Positions 1-9,990 of a stretch of 26,871 nt of DNA are shown here, in pieces. The number at the start of each line of letters is the position of its first letter. Positions within the stretch are counted from its first letter, which is position 1. The notes below the pieces were generated by a model that ran no database searches, was not told where the DNA came from, and worked only from the letters and a program-made list of their open reading frames with translations. The stretch spans positions 1,403,956-1,430,826 of the forward strand of contig GG745330.1 of the NCBI GenBank assembly GCA_000151295.1. Reading direction: 5' to 3'. Both the position numbers and the translations under genes were made by a program. The stretch comes from Allomyces macrogynus ATCC 38327. Lineage: Eukaryota > Blastocladiomycota > Blastocladiomycetes > Blastocladiales > Blastocladiaceae.

Positions 1-2171
1 TCCCGGGTCGACGCCGCGGTCCGGCACGCCGGCCTACCCGTACGCTGCGCCCACCGCGCAACTTTGACGTTGTGCCCGTGCGCGTCAACAACCGCGGCCC
101 CATCCTGCACGCCATCCAGTACCAGAAGCGCTACTACCTGCCGCTCATCACCATTTCCAATGCTGTCGTGTCGGACGGCGAGACGCTCTACAACCGCCTG
201 CGCAAGAAGCTCGGCCGCAAGGAGCACGCGCGCATGCTGCTCGAGGATGAGGACCTCGTTCGGTACCGCACGCTCTCCAAGACGTCGAGCACCATGAAGC
301 TCTTCACCGACGAGCGCACCATGAACGAGCTCATGGCCGAGGCCAATGTCGCCGCGCGCTGCTCGATTCGGCCCGTGGTATGAATGATGCTTCTCGCGTT
401 CCGTCCCCCCGTGGCCACGCAGTCGCGGGCGCGCGCGCGCACGCACGCGTAGCAGCGGTCCGGCCGGTCCGGTCCGGTGCGCCCGTGGCTGCGGAGCGCG
501 CGCGCGTCGGTGGCGGTAACGATGACCCGGTCGGTCGGTGCTCGGATTGACTCCTCTTTCCCCACTTCCTTTCGCGCGGTGCGCACCCGATCAGCACACT
601 GACGAGGACGGCAATGCCGACGGCAACGACGATGACCGCGCCAACGACGCAGAGGGCGATGAGGACGACGATGACGAGGATGCCGCTATGAGCGACGCCA
701 ACCACGACGGCGAGAACGGCGCCGAGGCCGGGAACACGCCCGAGCCGTCCGATGGCGAGCCGCCCTCGACGGGGCTTCCGCCGGTACGGCACTCCTTCTA
801 TCGCCGGCCCTTGCTCGATCGACGACGACTCATTGCCTCCCCCGCTTTGCTCTGCTAGCCACGCCGCCGCACCTGGCGCTCGTCAACGTCCAGCAAGGCC
901 GCGCCCGCGACCCCAGCGGCCGCGTCCTCGTCGGTGCCCGTCGCAGCCACCCCGACGACCGCATCGGCGCTCTACCCGCCCGGCACACCGCGCCCGGACC
1001 TATATACGCCCTACACGCTCGACATCAAAATCTCGCGCCGCGGCACTGACCCGCATTTCGTCATGTGGGCCGACTTGTCGGCGCTCGAGAAATTCCTCGT
1101 CTTCAAGGCCGCGCTCGAGTCCAAGGACGCCGTCTTGGAACGCAAGCGGCCGTGGATGGCGCGGTTCCTGGCCGCTGCATTTACCGTTGACGATTTCACG
1201 CACTTTGAGCAAAAGCTGCAAGTGCCGTTCCGTGCACGCGTGCAGCAGCTCGTTGCGACGCACTCGTATGTCTCGGACATGGAGTTGGGCGCTGCGGCGG
1301 AGAACCGGCCGGTGGTGGCCGAGTTGAAGCGCCGCGCCAATGAGGACCAGCAGCAAGGTATGTTTCTTTCCTCCGAGTCTCGTATACTTCGGATCACTTC
1401 ACTCACACGCCTACCCCCCGATCAGGAAACGAGTCGCTCGCGTCGAAACGCAGGAAAACCTCGCCCGCCGACCCGCTGCCGGGCCACCTACAGTACATGC
1501 AAGAAGCGCTGCAGCCGCCGGCCGTCACGACCGACCCGCACGCGCCACCGCCGCCGCCGCTCGATGCCGCTATGATTCACGAACAGTTGCACGCGTCGCG
1601 GCATACAGTCCAGGCACTCGTGCACTCGATGGGCTCCTTCTACTACGACCTCACGTTCCAGTCGGCCGCGCTCAACGAAAAGATTGATCGGCTCCAAACT
1701 CAGGCCGACCGGGTGCCCGTCCTCGAACAGGCGGTCGAGGCGCTGCAGCGCGAATTGGCCGGACTCAAACAGCGGCTTGGGGTGCCGCCGGCACCCGCCG
1801 CCGAGCCCATGGCGGTGGATGCGCCCCCGAACGAGCAGGCAGCAGTAGCAGTAGCCGCACCGACGGGGTCGCCTGCCGCACAACCACCAGCAGCGGTGGT
1901 CACGAATGGGACGGCCGATGCGACGGCAGATCACGGAGTAGCTACTCCCGCCACGACGGCCGCGCCCGCGCCAGCAAGCCCAACGGCGGCAAGTAAGCCG
2001 GCATCGGCAGGATCGAAGTCGGAGAGCGCGTCGAGTCCGAAGCCGGCGCCTGCGACCGCACCTGAAGCAACGTCGGCGGCATCCAACGCCGCGCCCGCCG
2101 CACCCGCAACGCACCCGCCAGAAGCGGCTGCGCCGCCACCCGTGCCGGCCGAGGAGCCACAGCGTTTGTGA
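1..2171 (+). CDS. Unrecognised acidic, coiled-coil-containing protein, 3' part (four exons visible)
   Basis: I do not recognise this protein. Exons: <1-377, 595-783, 859-1357, 1426-2171; introns of 217, 75 and 68 nt with donors GTATGA, GTACGG, GTATGT and acceptors CAG, TAG, CAG, all keeping one frame. The first exon holds a compact basic/aromatic stretch (YQKRYYLPLITISNAV, then NRLRKKLGRKEH) that faintly recalls a SKI/DACH-type fold, too weak to call. Exon 2 is very acidic (runs of D and E). Exon 3 carries a helical segment (DPHFVMWADLSALEKFLVFKAA). Exon 4 has a basic KRRK, a short predicted coiled coil around 1660-1790 (heptad-like LNEKIDRLQTQADRVPVLEQ) and a long Ala/Pro/Ser tail ending at the TGA of 2169-2171. 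The 5' end lies outside the window. Near 63-65 the likely frame shifts by one base (see findings). Acidic and disordered parts suggest a nuclear regulator, by inference only. Confidence 0.6.
378..594 (+). other. Intron 1 of the left-edge gene
   Basis: Donor GTATGA, acceptor GATCAG, phase 0. At 217 nt it is more than twice as long as any other intron modelled here. It contains GC-alternating low-complexity sequence (runs of GCGC near 430-450). Confidence 0.55.
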
Positions 2172-2743
2172 TCTTGATTTTTGTTGGGTTGGTATCCGCG
2201 CTTATTTTATTCTTTATCGTTTCCTTTCACACTGGCTCGTGGCCATTTGTTCTCTACAGCTTCTTCTCCGCCGCGCCTTGCCGGGCCTTGTTCGATTGCT
2301 CGGCACCATTGCTCCCCCGCTCCCGCTCCTCTCTTCCCCCTCCTGGTCGATACGACGGCCCTGCTCGACACCGCCACGCACTAGGTTGGCTTTGGCTTCC
2401 AATTTTGTGCTCTTGTCTCGCCGCGTGCCTCCATCCTCCCTCCTCTACTTATCATTTTGCCGGACTGCTTCGGCCCAGTCAAAATCAGAACACGGATTGG
2501 TTATCGGGATTTCTGCCGCGGTGCTCGTGCTCTCCAATGCTTCAACCGAGTGTTCTCCGCCACCGGGGATTCAAGGTTCTCTTGCCTTCCCAGGCATCAA
2601 GTCAGTTCTCCACCCTTCAAAACTCGTGTATCGGCCATCCCAAAAACGACGTTATGTACACTTCGGCGCGCACCTCGATATTCTACGCGCGCCACACTCC
2701 GTCCTCCCACCATGTTCGCCCAACTCGACCATCTCCACCCCAC
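2172..2743. other. Convergent intergenic region, no gene seen
   Basis: Lies between the 3' ends of the left-edge gene and the hydrolase, so it should hold both 3' UTRs. It is pyrimidine-rich and lower in GC than the flanking exons. Open frames crossing it on either strand have no protein-like character and run on as antisense of the hydrolase. Confidence 0.5.
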
Positions 2744-4508
2744 TCAGTACTTTGCCGGCCCGACCATCACCCCCTCGGCCGCGGCCGCCTGCACCTCCTC
2801 CAACACCCCGCCCATCCCTTCACGCAATGCTCTCGGCAGCGCCGACTTGATCCCGGCGCCCGTCCGCGAGTTTTCCGGCAAAACGCGGCCCGCGACGTTG
2901 TCATCCATGAGCACCGCCTGCACCGGGTCCCAGGCCAGGTGTTTCGCGGACCGAATCCCAGGCCACCGGCGCGCCCACGCTGCGCGTGCCGCGTCGGGAC
3001 CTTGGTCGACGCCGTCCTTGAAATACGCCACTTCCACCCGCGGTCCCTCGGCGCGGTGCGGACGGTCGACGAGGTTCGTGACAAACGCGGCGATCCGGGC
3101 CCGGAACCGCGCGGCGTCGGCGCAGTGCAGGTTGAGGAACGGGAACACGTGGATCTGGTGCTCGTGCATGTCGTGCACGACGACGCCCGCAGCGCGGCTC
3201 GCCAGGTTCGCTGCGAGCAGCACGTTCTCATCCAACAAAATCTCGTCGGTGCCGGTGGAAATGTAGACGGGCGGGAGCGCGCGCTGGCCGGGGAAGGCGG
3301 TGTCGGCGACGGGCGACAGGAACTTTTCGGTCGCGACGGCCGCGTGGTAGTACGGGGTCCCGCACAGCATCGCGACCGGGTTCATGTTGGGTTGTCGGTC
3401 GTACGGGTTGATGTAGTCGAAGTGCATGTTTTCCGTGTACGACGGAAGGTTGTGCGAGAGGTCCGACCACGGGGAGAGCAGGACGGCGCCGCCGGGGAGG
3501 GGGTACCCGTGGTCGCGCAGGAAGAGGAGGACGGCCATGGCGAGCTACGGGCGGAGCGTGAGCGTGAGCGTGAGTGGCTGGGTGGAGAAGCGAATTCCGA
3601 TCGCGAACACAGCGCAAACGTACATTCCCGCCCGCCGAATCCCCCATCAGCGTGATATTCTCTGGCGGCACCTTCTCCACCTCGACGACATACAAGTACG
3701 CGGCGACCCCATCGTGCAGCGCATCCGGGAACTGCGCCTCGGGCGAGAGCCGGTACTCGACATTGAACACGCGGCGGTGCAGGAGCGCACCGAACGGCCC
3801 GGCCATGTGGCGGTACGAGTGCTTGGACGAGAAGATATACGCGCCGCCGTGGTACATGATGGCCACACGGCTCGGGTCCCAGAGCGGGTCGGCGTGCGCG
3901 TCGACGGGCTCGATCCAGTCGGCCGAGACGGTCCAGTCACGCACGGCGGCGACGCGCGGGTATTGCGCCATGAGCGTCGGCGAGACGATCTGCACGACCG
4001 GGTCCGAGGTCGCAGGCAGTGGCGGCAAAGTCTCATCGGGCGAAGCGAGCAGCCGCGCGCGCCAGACGACTTCCGTGTAGACGAATTGCTTGACGACGGC
4101 ATCGATCCGGTCCTGGCTGAGCTTGTTGATCTTGTCGAGCAGCGCGCGCGCGCGGTAGACGTTGAGTGACGGCAGTTTCGACATTTGCCGGAAAAACCGA
4201 ACAAAGAGGTCGAGCCCGCGCGGGCGGTTGGGCCGCTCGGGGCCGCGCATGACGGCGGCAGCGACCACGGGGACCGTCAGCAAGAACGCCTGCATGAAGA
4301 AGACGAACGACGACCAAGCGCTCGGCTTGGGCGGGGCCGTGGCTGCATCGAATGCCGCCTGGCTGGTCCCGGGCGTGTCGGCGACGGGCAGGAGTGGGGC
4401 GCGCGACGAATCAGCAGGTGGGGATAGCTGCCGCGTGGCCGAGAGCGGCGGCGAGGTCGGTGCGGCGGCAGGACGGCGCGCGCGGCGCTTGGGGCTCTTG
4501 GTGACCAT
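2744..4508 (-). CDS. Membrane-anchored alpha/beta hydrolase, HSL/arylacetamide-deacetylase type (possible steryl acetyl hydrolase)
   Basis: Two exons, 4508-3624 and 3544-2744, 561 aa; the intron (79 nt, donor GTACGT, acceptor TAG) falls just after the nucleophile elbow. The ATG at 4508 opens a basic, Pro-rich tail, then a hydrophobic segment at about residues 66-86, a probable single membrane anchor. The catalytic domain shows HGGAYIF (220-226, oxyanion hole; the family norm is HGGG), GDSAGGN (Ser291 nucleophile), GTDE (Asp395) and HEHQIHVF (His427 likely). This is the complete triad of the hormone-sensitive-lipase family (abhydrolase_3). An N-terminal anchor plus this fold resembles fungal ER steryl acetyl hydrolases such as Say1, but the substrate is inference. 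About 100 residues past the triad form a C-terminal extension of unknown role. Head-to-head with the first GST. Confidence 0.85.
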
Positions 4509-4511
4509 TTT

Positions 4512-4539
4512 GTCGTCGTCGTCGCTGTCGTCGTCGTCG
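4512..4539. repeat. GTC/GAC trinucleotide run in the hydrolase 5' leader
   Basis: Nearly pure GTC repeats (one unit is CTG) immediately upstream of the hydrolase ATG, so probably in its 5' UTR, where on the minus strand it reads as GAC repeats. A shorter relative lies near 4724-4744. Confidence 0.6.
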
Positions 4540-4984
4540 ACCAGGGCGAGCGTTGAGGAGAGGGAGTGTTGAGGAGAGGGAGCGTCGCGGGCGGAAGGGA
4601 CAGGCGCAAGGCCTTTATGGTAATCTTGACGCCCACGTCGATTTCAACAGGACGGCGTGCCTTTGCGTCGAGCGTCGTGCGTGGGGCGCCGTGTTCGCCC
4701 CCACGATGCGCGCGTTCGGATCGTCGTCCGCGTCGTCGTCGTCGAAGCCCCGGTCGCTCTCGGCGCTCCCGGCGGGACGACGACCGGGAGGGGACCGCCG
4801 ACTGGCCGCAGCGAACCAGGAACACCACGTGCAGCCCCCCGCGCCACTGCGTCTCGCGCCACGCGTCTCGCATCACGCGTGACTTGCGCGTGACGGCGCG
4901 CACCACCGCCAGCGACCCGCTCCACGCGCGCGACACGCTTCCGCTTTCTTCCTCGACGCGACGGGCCCGCTGCGGCGCACGCGT

Positions 4985-4995
4985 TTACGTGATCA
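4985..4995 (+). promoter_or_regulatory. TTACGTGATCA motif upstream of GST 1
   Basis: An 11-bp string found again upstream of the second GST (6609-6619), 155-200 bp 5' of each TATA box. The TTAC part is a half-site typical of fungal AP-1/Yap-like bZIP factors, which control glutathione genes; that link is inference. TGATCA is palindromic and recurs at 5056-5061. Confidence 0.4.
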
Positions 4996-5149
4996 TGGGT
5001 CCAGCATGTTCCTTGCTCGAATCTGCGCGAACCATAGCACGTCCCCTTTCGACCGTGATCAGTCAGCCAGCCCCAGGCGCCAAGCGCGCCTCTCACGCCC
5101 AGCCCCACCGCCACGCCCGACCGTGCGCGTCCCGCGCGCACACCTCCCC

Positions 5150-5156
5150 TATAAAT
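5150..5156 (+). promoter_or_regulatory. TATA box of GST 1
   Basis: TATAAAT followed by TCGG, 92 bp before the ATG. The same CTATAAATTCGG block occurs 96 bp before the second GST ATG, and both are followed by AAGCCTGTCC close to the expected transcript start. Confidence 0.65.
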
Positions 5157-5241
5157 TCGGCACGCGTCGCAAGCCTGTCCATTCTCTTCAGCGACCACCT
5201 CCAGCTTGATCCACCTCCGGCAACCACGACCAGCCTCCACC

Positions 5242-5958
5242 ATGGCCTCGTACCAAGTTTACTACTTCCCCGCCAAGGGCCGCGCCGAGACGATCCGCCT
5301 TGTCCTGGAAGCCGCCGGCGTCGCCTACGAGAACAAGTACCCCGCCGACTGGGCCTCGGAAAAGTCGTCGCTGCCGTTTGGCCAGCTGCCCGCGCTCGTC
5401 ATCACCGACGACAAGACCAAGCAGACGACGACGCTGGCCCAATCGGCCGCGATCGTGCGCTACCTGGCGCGCAAGTACAACTTGGTCGCGGCCGACCCGC
5501 TCGACGCAGCTCTTTCCGACTCGGTCTGGGAGAGCGTCTCTGACGTGACCAACGCCATGATCAACGTCGTCTTCCGCACGGCCGAGGCCGACAAGCCCGC
5601 GGCGATTGAAAAGTTCAAGAACGAGATCCTGCCGCACTTCATCAAGGCGCACACGGCGCTGCTCGAGAAGAACGGCAACAAGGGAATCTACTTTGGTGAC
5701 AAGGTTCGTCCGTCCATGCGCTGGCTCAAACTCAAGTTGCTCCTCGCCGCAGTTGACTGACCGCTCGATCTTCTTATGCGCGCATAGATCACGTACGTCG
5801 AGCTCGCCGTCTTCAACGCCATCGACTCGCTCGAGAAGATCGTGCCCGGCGCCCTCACGGCCACTACCGCGCCTGCGCTCTGGAAAGTGCACGAGGCCGT
5901 TGCCAACCACGACAAGATCAAGGCCTACCTCGCCTCGCCGCGCCTGCACTCGCGCTAA
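5242..5958 (+). CDS. Glutathione S-transferase, sigma-like (copy 1)
   Basis: Two exons, 5242-5703 and 5788-5958, 210 aa; intron of 84 nt (GTTCGT...TAG), phase 0. Conjugates or isomerises electrophiles with glutathione in the cytosol. The N-terminal thioredoxin-like domain begins YQVYYFPAKGRAETIR; Tyr8 aligns with the sigma-class catalytic tyrosine. QLPAL holds the cis-proline and QSAAIVRYLA the Gln-Ser pair that binds the gamma-glutamyl group. The helical C-terminal domain ends KAYLASPRLHSR. Length is normal for the family. The ATG is the first after the TATA box and sits in a CCACC context. It is followed 0.94 kb later by a closely similar gene with the same intron position. Confidence 0.93.
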
Positions 5959-6608
5959 ATCATTTTATTTTTGATCTCGCTCTTTTCGTTTGGTCGGTCG
6001 TGATTGAGTTGCGGTGGTACCCGCAAGAACCATGTCCATATGTATCCAACAGCGACCTGTTTGCACGACAATGTTAAGTTTGGGGGTCTCCGTTGAAAGA
6101 GCGCGAGGGTTCAGATTGTCGAGCCAGTCAGGGCCTGGCTTGCCTGGCCGAACCTCACAATCCTTGGTCGGACGAGTTGGACTGTGGCACGCTCACGGAT
6201 AGCGTGTAATGAGGATCACCAGGATTGTCGAGACTTCGTTCTTGGGCAAGGGCCAGACAGATTGGTATCTAGAAGTCGTCAATACGTGCAACGTCATGCA
6301 GTCTCCAGACAGCCGACAAGGCGAACAAAACACGAAAAATTGGGTGGAGAAGTTTCTGCTCGACCCACGCATCGCCCTTTCGCGTCTCGCACTTCACAGA
6401 ATGACTATCGCCTGACAGGGGCCCACACAACTAAAGCAGCTGGACGTTGCTGCTCTGCTCCAATTCTTAGCCGTCGGTGACGCGACGAACCACGCGGTAC
6501 AGTATTTTCGTTCCTGTGCGCGAACAACAGGGCCGTTTTGCCCACGCGCGGCCGCGGGCTGAAGACCGGTGCTGCGGCCAGCGCCAACGTGGTGTTGAAC
6601 CGCCGTGG

Positions 6609-6619
6609 TTACGTGATCA
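6609..6619 (+). promoter_or_regulatory. TTACGTGATCA motif upstream of GST 2
   Basis: Exact copy of the 11-bp motif upstream of GST 1. Two more TGATCA palindromes lie closer to this promoter. Retention while surrounding sequence has diverged suggests a functional site. Confidence 0.4.
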
Positions 6620-6799
6620 ACGCCCAACAAACTCAGGCGCAACCGTTGTCCAAAGCGCGCCTCTCTGCTCTGATCACAAATGATCACCTCAGCAGGCCCC
6701 ATGCGCGCGAAAATGACCAACCACACTTGAACCACGCTGCGCCGTCCTCACCAGTCGAGCTCAAGCCAAACGTCCGCCACGCGGGACCCGTGCCGTCGC

Positions 6800-6806
6800 T
6801 ATAAAT
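6800..6806 (+). promoter_or_regulatory. TATA box of GST 2
   Basis: TATAAAT in the same CTATAAATTCGG context as copy 1, 96 bp before the ATG at 6896. Confidence 0.65.
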
Positions 6807-6895
6807 TCGGTCGCGCTCCGCGATCAACAAGCCTGTCCTCAGTTCTCCCTCGCGTGTGATCCTTGTCCGCTCGACATTTCCAGCAACCTACCACC

Positions 6896-7608
6896 ATGGC
6901 CTCGCCCGCGTACACCGTCTACTACTGGCAAATCAAGGGCCGCGGCGAGATGATCCGTCTCGTCCTGGAAGCCGCGGGCGTCGCCTACGAGAACAAGTAC
7001 CCGAAGGAGTGGGCGACGGAGAAGGCGTCGCTGCCGTTCGGCCAGCTTCCCGCGCTCCTGATCACGGACCCGAAGACCAAGCAGACCACGACGCTCGCGC
7101 AGTCGGCCGCGATCGTGCGCTACCTGGCTCGCAAGTACAACTTGGTCGCGGCCGACCCGCTCGACTTTGCGGTGGCCGACTCGATTTTCGAGAGCGCGGT
7201 TGACGCGACCAACGCCATGATCAAGGTCGTCTGGGGGACGCCCGAGGCCGAGAAGCCCGCGGCACTGGAAAAGTTCAACACCGAGGTGCTGCCGTCTTTC
7301 ATCAAAGCCCACACGGCGTTCTTGGAGAAGAACGGTAACAAGGGCATCTACGTTGGCAACAAGGTCCGGATTCGCCCTCGTTTCGCGTTCATTTCTGCCA
7401 TTTCCACTGACGCTCACATGCCTGCTGCCCCCCATAGCTGACCTACGTTGAGCTCACCATCTTCAACATCATCAACGAGCTCAACACGCTGATTCCCGAC
7501 GCGATCACGGCCAAGACGGCGCCCGCGCTCTGGAAGGTGCGCGAAACTGTCGCGAACCACGACAAGATCAAGGCCTACCTCGCGTCGCCGCGCTTGCATT
7601 CGAAGTAA
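6896..7608 (+). CDS. Glutathione S-transferase, sigma-like (copy 2)
   Basis: Two exons, 6896-7363 and 7438-7608, 212 aa; intron of 74 nt (GTCCGG...TAG) at exactly the position used in copy 1. Same activity class as its neighbour. Tyr10 in YTVYYWQIKGRGEMIR is the likely catalytic tyrosine; QLPALLI and QSAAIVRYLA carry the glutathione contacts. Most residues match copy 1; differences cluster in the substrate-side helices (DSIFESAVDATN, VVWGTPEAEKP), which could alter substrate range. The copies share intron position, 171-nt second exon, TATA context and 3' flank, so they arose by a local tandem duplication of roughly 1.65 kb. Its 3' neighbour COX10 is convergent. Confidence 0.93.
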
Positions 7609-8287
7609 ATCGTCTCTTTTCCTTCAATTCCTCGGGTGTTGCATCTGGCATTGTGCCCCCAAGAACCTTGCTTGTTTGTCAATGTATATCCAATAGTATG
7701 TATACGCTTTTGCACAGTATGCTTTGGGGTGCACGTCGACGCGCTGAGCGGCAGGCGTGGCCAGTTTTCAGCTCAAAGATCATTCACAGATCAGAGCAGG
7801 CAGGCTGATCCACCCTACTTGAGCGGAAGGAACGTATTTTCTTGTGAGAAGGAGCTGCATCGTGTCTGAGTGCCTCAACGAAAGCGGCCCACGCGTGCAC
7901 ATCAGCTCAAAAGTTGTCTGCCACCGCGCGAGCATGCTTGCTCGGCGGTGGAGAGAGTCGACGACGATGTGAGCAACGAGATCGCGCCCCTCGTTGGGCG
8001 GATATAAGAGCATGCGGACGTTGGGCGGCAAGACTAGTAAAGGCAGCAGCAGTGAAAGTGACCAGTCATTGATTTCTTTTATTGCTCGCCTTTCCTTTCC
8101 AGCGACGCGATTCCTCAATTCGTCGACGAACATGTATGAATGGTGCCCCAAAGCAGGCTAAAACGAGGGAGCCACATGAAAGCGAAAGCCAAAGAACCGG
8201 AAAGAACAAGTGCAGAGAATGAGGGTGGCCAACAAATGAATAATCGAAGAAACGACAAGACATTAAATCAAAAACAACAACACGTGG
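7609..8287. other. Convergent intergenic region between GST 2 and COX10
   Basis: 679 bp, noticeably lower in GC near 8150-8290. Its left end matches the GST 1 3' flank (around 7655-7730). I see no gene, RNA gene or repeat in the rest. Confidence 0.5.
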
Positions 8288-9727
8288 TCAACTCGAGGCA
8301 ACGGCAGCGACTGACTTCTTGGCAAGCGCGTCCGGGATCTTGACCGTCTCGGGCCACTTGCCCGTGACCCAATACTTGATGCGGTCAAGCAACGACACCT
8401 GGTCCTCGCCGTCGCGCGGAGCGCGGTGCACGAGCATGGCGCCAAACACGATCGGCAAGTGGAACAAGCTCGAGAAAAACAGGTCGCGCGCCGACTTGTC
8501 GTTGCGGTGCCGCCAGAACCGGTACGCGTAGAGCGCCATGGCGCCGTTCGCGACGGACGACGTCGCCACAAACCACCACGTCGTCAGGCCCATGTAGGAC
8601 GTGAGAACGGGCACAGGCAGCATCGCTAGCGCGTACCGCAACGACACGCGCGCGTTCAGCGCAGGGTCGGTGACGGCCGCCATCCGGTACCCGGCCTTGG
8701 AGTAGTCGGCGCGAATGTTCCACGACAACGAGTTGAAGTGCGGGAATTGCCACGCGTACATCAGGAACCCAAGCACGTACGCGCCCAGGTCGTCGGGAAA
8801 AGCGAGCGAGTTGGTGCACGCCGTCCACCCCATCATTGGCGGGATCGCGCCGACAATCGCACCGACCCACGTGTTTGCAATCGACAGCCGCTTCATAGGC
8901 GTGTATATGAACGCGTAGAGGACCAGGTTGGCCCCACCGAGCGCCGCCGTCAGCGGGTTGACAAACGCGGCGAGCGACGCAATCCCGGCAACGCCCGTGC
9001 CCACGGCAAACGCCGCCGCGTGGAACGGCGTGATCGCATGCCGCACGAGAGGCCGGTTGCGCGTGCGCGCCATTTGCGCGTCGTAGGGAGACTCCATGAG
9101 CTGGTTGAAGGTGTTGGCCGACGTGACGCACAGGTGCGTGCCAATTGTCGTCGCGAGCAACGTCGTCACGGCCGTCGCCGTTGGCGCGAGCGCGTAGCCG
9201 ACCATGGTGGTCAGCGTCACAAATGACGCGAGCCGCGCCTTGGACAGCTCCGAGTAGACCCCGAGCAATTGCGGCAGGGTAAGTGGAGGGCACGCGCGGT
9301 ACGTGCTGGCCTTGTCTGTGTCCGACGGCGCGCCAGGGTCCTTGCCGTCGGCTGGCACAGCTGGTCGCACGGCATTCTGGTCCGTGGTCGACGAGGAAGT
9401 GGGTGGAAAAGATGACGATGACAAGGAAGATTGCCTCCGCAATGGCGCAGCGGCGAGGAACGACGTGAAAAAGTCAGGCTTGATGGTGCCGCGCCGGCCG
9501 GGCAGCCCAACGTGCTTTCGCCGCTCAATGAACGGAGCGGGCGCGGCGGAGCGCGACAAGATATGGATCGTCGCGGCACTTGGGCGGGTTCGAACGGCAC
9601 TGGCACGCGCAGCGAGACTTTGTCCAGTCGAGGTGCTGGATGGCCTTGATGACTGGCACCAGTGGATGACGACCGTTGTCGCCCTCGGGCGCGGCGCACG
9701 GGACAGGATACTCATGGTTGTCGTCAT
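8288..9727 (-). CDS. COX10: Protoheme IX farnesyltransferase, mitochondrial (heme O synthase)
   Basis: Single exon, 479 aa. Adds the farnesyl group to heme B, giving heme O on the route to heme A for cytochrome c oxidase; acts in the mitochondrial inner membrane. The first true ATG (9727) starts MTTTMSILSRAPRPR, an Arg/Ser-rich, acid-poor leader typical of a mitochondrial presequence; a second ATG five codons later is possible. The UbiA-type core starts near residue 160 with YSELSKARLASF. The first Asp motif reads NQLMESPYDAQMARTRNRPL, the loop after YTPMKRLSIANTWVGA is family-typical, and MYAWQFPHFNSLSW matches the conserved WQFPHF block. Seven to nine hydrophobic segments are visible. Shares a 263-bp upstream region with THG1. 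Confidence 0.96.
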   Translation of the reverse strand: MTTTMSILSRAPRPRATTVVIHWCQSSRPSSTSTGQSLAARASAVRTRPSAATIHILSRSAAPAPFIERRKHVGLPGRRGTIKPDFFTSFLAAAPLRRQSSLSSSSFPPTSSSTTDQNAVRPAVPADGKDPGAPSDTDKASTYRACPPLTLPQLLGVYSELSKARLASFVTLTTMVGYALAPTATAVTTLLATTIGTHLCVTSANTFNQLMESPYDAQMARTRNRPLVRHAITPFHAAAFAVGTGVAGIASLAAFVNPLTAALGGANLVLYAFIYTPMKRLSIANTWVGAIVGAIPPMMGWTACTNSLAFPDDLGAYVLGFLMYAWQFPHFNSLSWNIRADYSKAGYRMAAVTDPALNARVSLRYALAMLPVPVLTSYMGLTTWWFVATSSVANGAMALYAYRFWRHRNDKSARDLFFSSLFHLPIVFGAMLVHRAPRDGEDQVSLLDRIKYWVTGKWPETVKIPDALAKKSVAAVASS

Positions 9728-9990
9728 TTTGGGTTCATTGCACGCGGACGGGGCAAGTGTTGGATTGATCGCGAGCAGCACTTGGTGTTGGGCGAGGTGG
9801 TGCAGCAACAAGTGCAAAGAGTCGCGGTGGTCCCTGCCGATCAACAACATTTTTCACTTCGTGATCAGCTTGGACGCAGCATTTCTGACACGCTGATGAG
9901 CCAATGGCAGCACGTCTCTGACATGGCCAGTGGAGCCTTGGCTCGACGCCTAGTCGCGAAGTCATCAAGCGCGCGGCCACTTCTCCAACC
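9728..9990. promoter_or_regulatory. Divergent COX10/THG1 promoter
   Basis: 263 bp between two start codons on opposite strands, so both promoters overlap here. A CCAAT pentamer lies at 9901-9905, 86-90 bp before the THG1 ATG. CCAAT is the site of the fungal HAP complex, which controls respiratory genes; whether it works here is inference. No clear TATA box seen. Confidence 0.5.

Larger units (their letters stand above)
4509..5241. promoter_or_regulatory. Shared upstream region of hydrolase (-) and GST 1 (+)
   Basis: 733 bp between two divergent start codons. It contains no protein-like open frame. It holds the TTACGTGATCA motif at 4985-4995, a second TGATCA at 5056-5061 and a TATA box at 5150-5156 for the GST. 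Confidence 0.55.
5959..6895. promoter_or_regulatory. 3' flank of GST 1 and promoter region of GST 2
   Basis: 937 bp with no believable gene. The first part (about 6013-6090) resembles the flank after GST 2 (shared CAAGAACC at 6024-6031 and 7660-7667, then a related TATCCAA stretch), so the duplicated unit extends past the coding region. The second part holds the GST 2 motif at 6609-6619, TGATCA at 6671-6676 and 6681-6686, and its TATA box. Confidence 0.5.

Noticed and set aside
2168..3655. 495-residue open frame on the plus strand
   Set aside because: Crosses the intergenic region and runs antisense to the hydrolase; no domain and no consistent composition.
5000..5160. Start of GST 1 further upstream in the same open frame
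   Set aside because: The TATA box lies at 5150-5156, so those codons are upstream of transcription. The ATG at 5242 matches family length.
6320..6360. Short similarity (GGGTGGAGAAG context) to the reverse strand near 15445-15475
   Set aside because: Only about 20 bases match and flanks diverge, so chance cannot be excluded. Not called a dispersed repeat.
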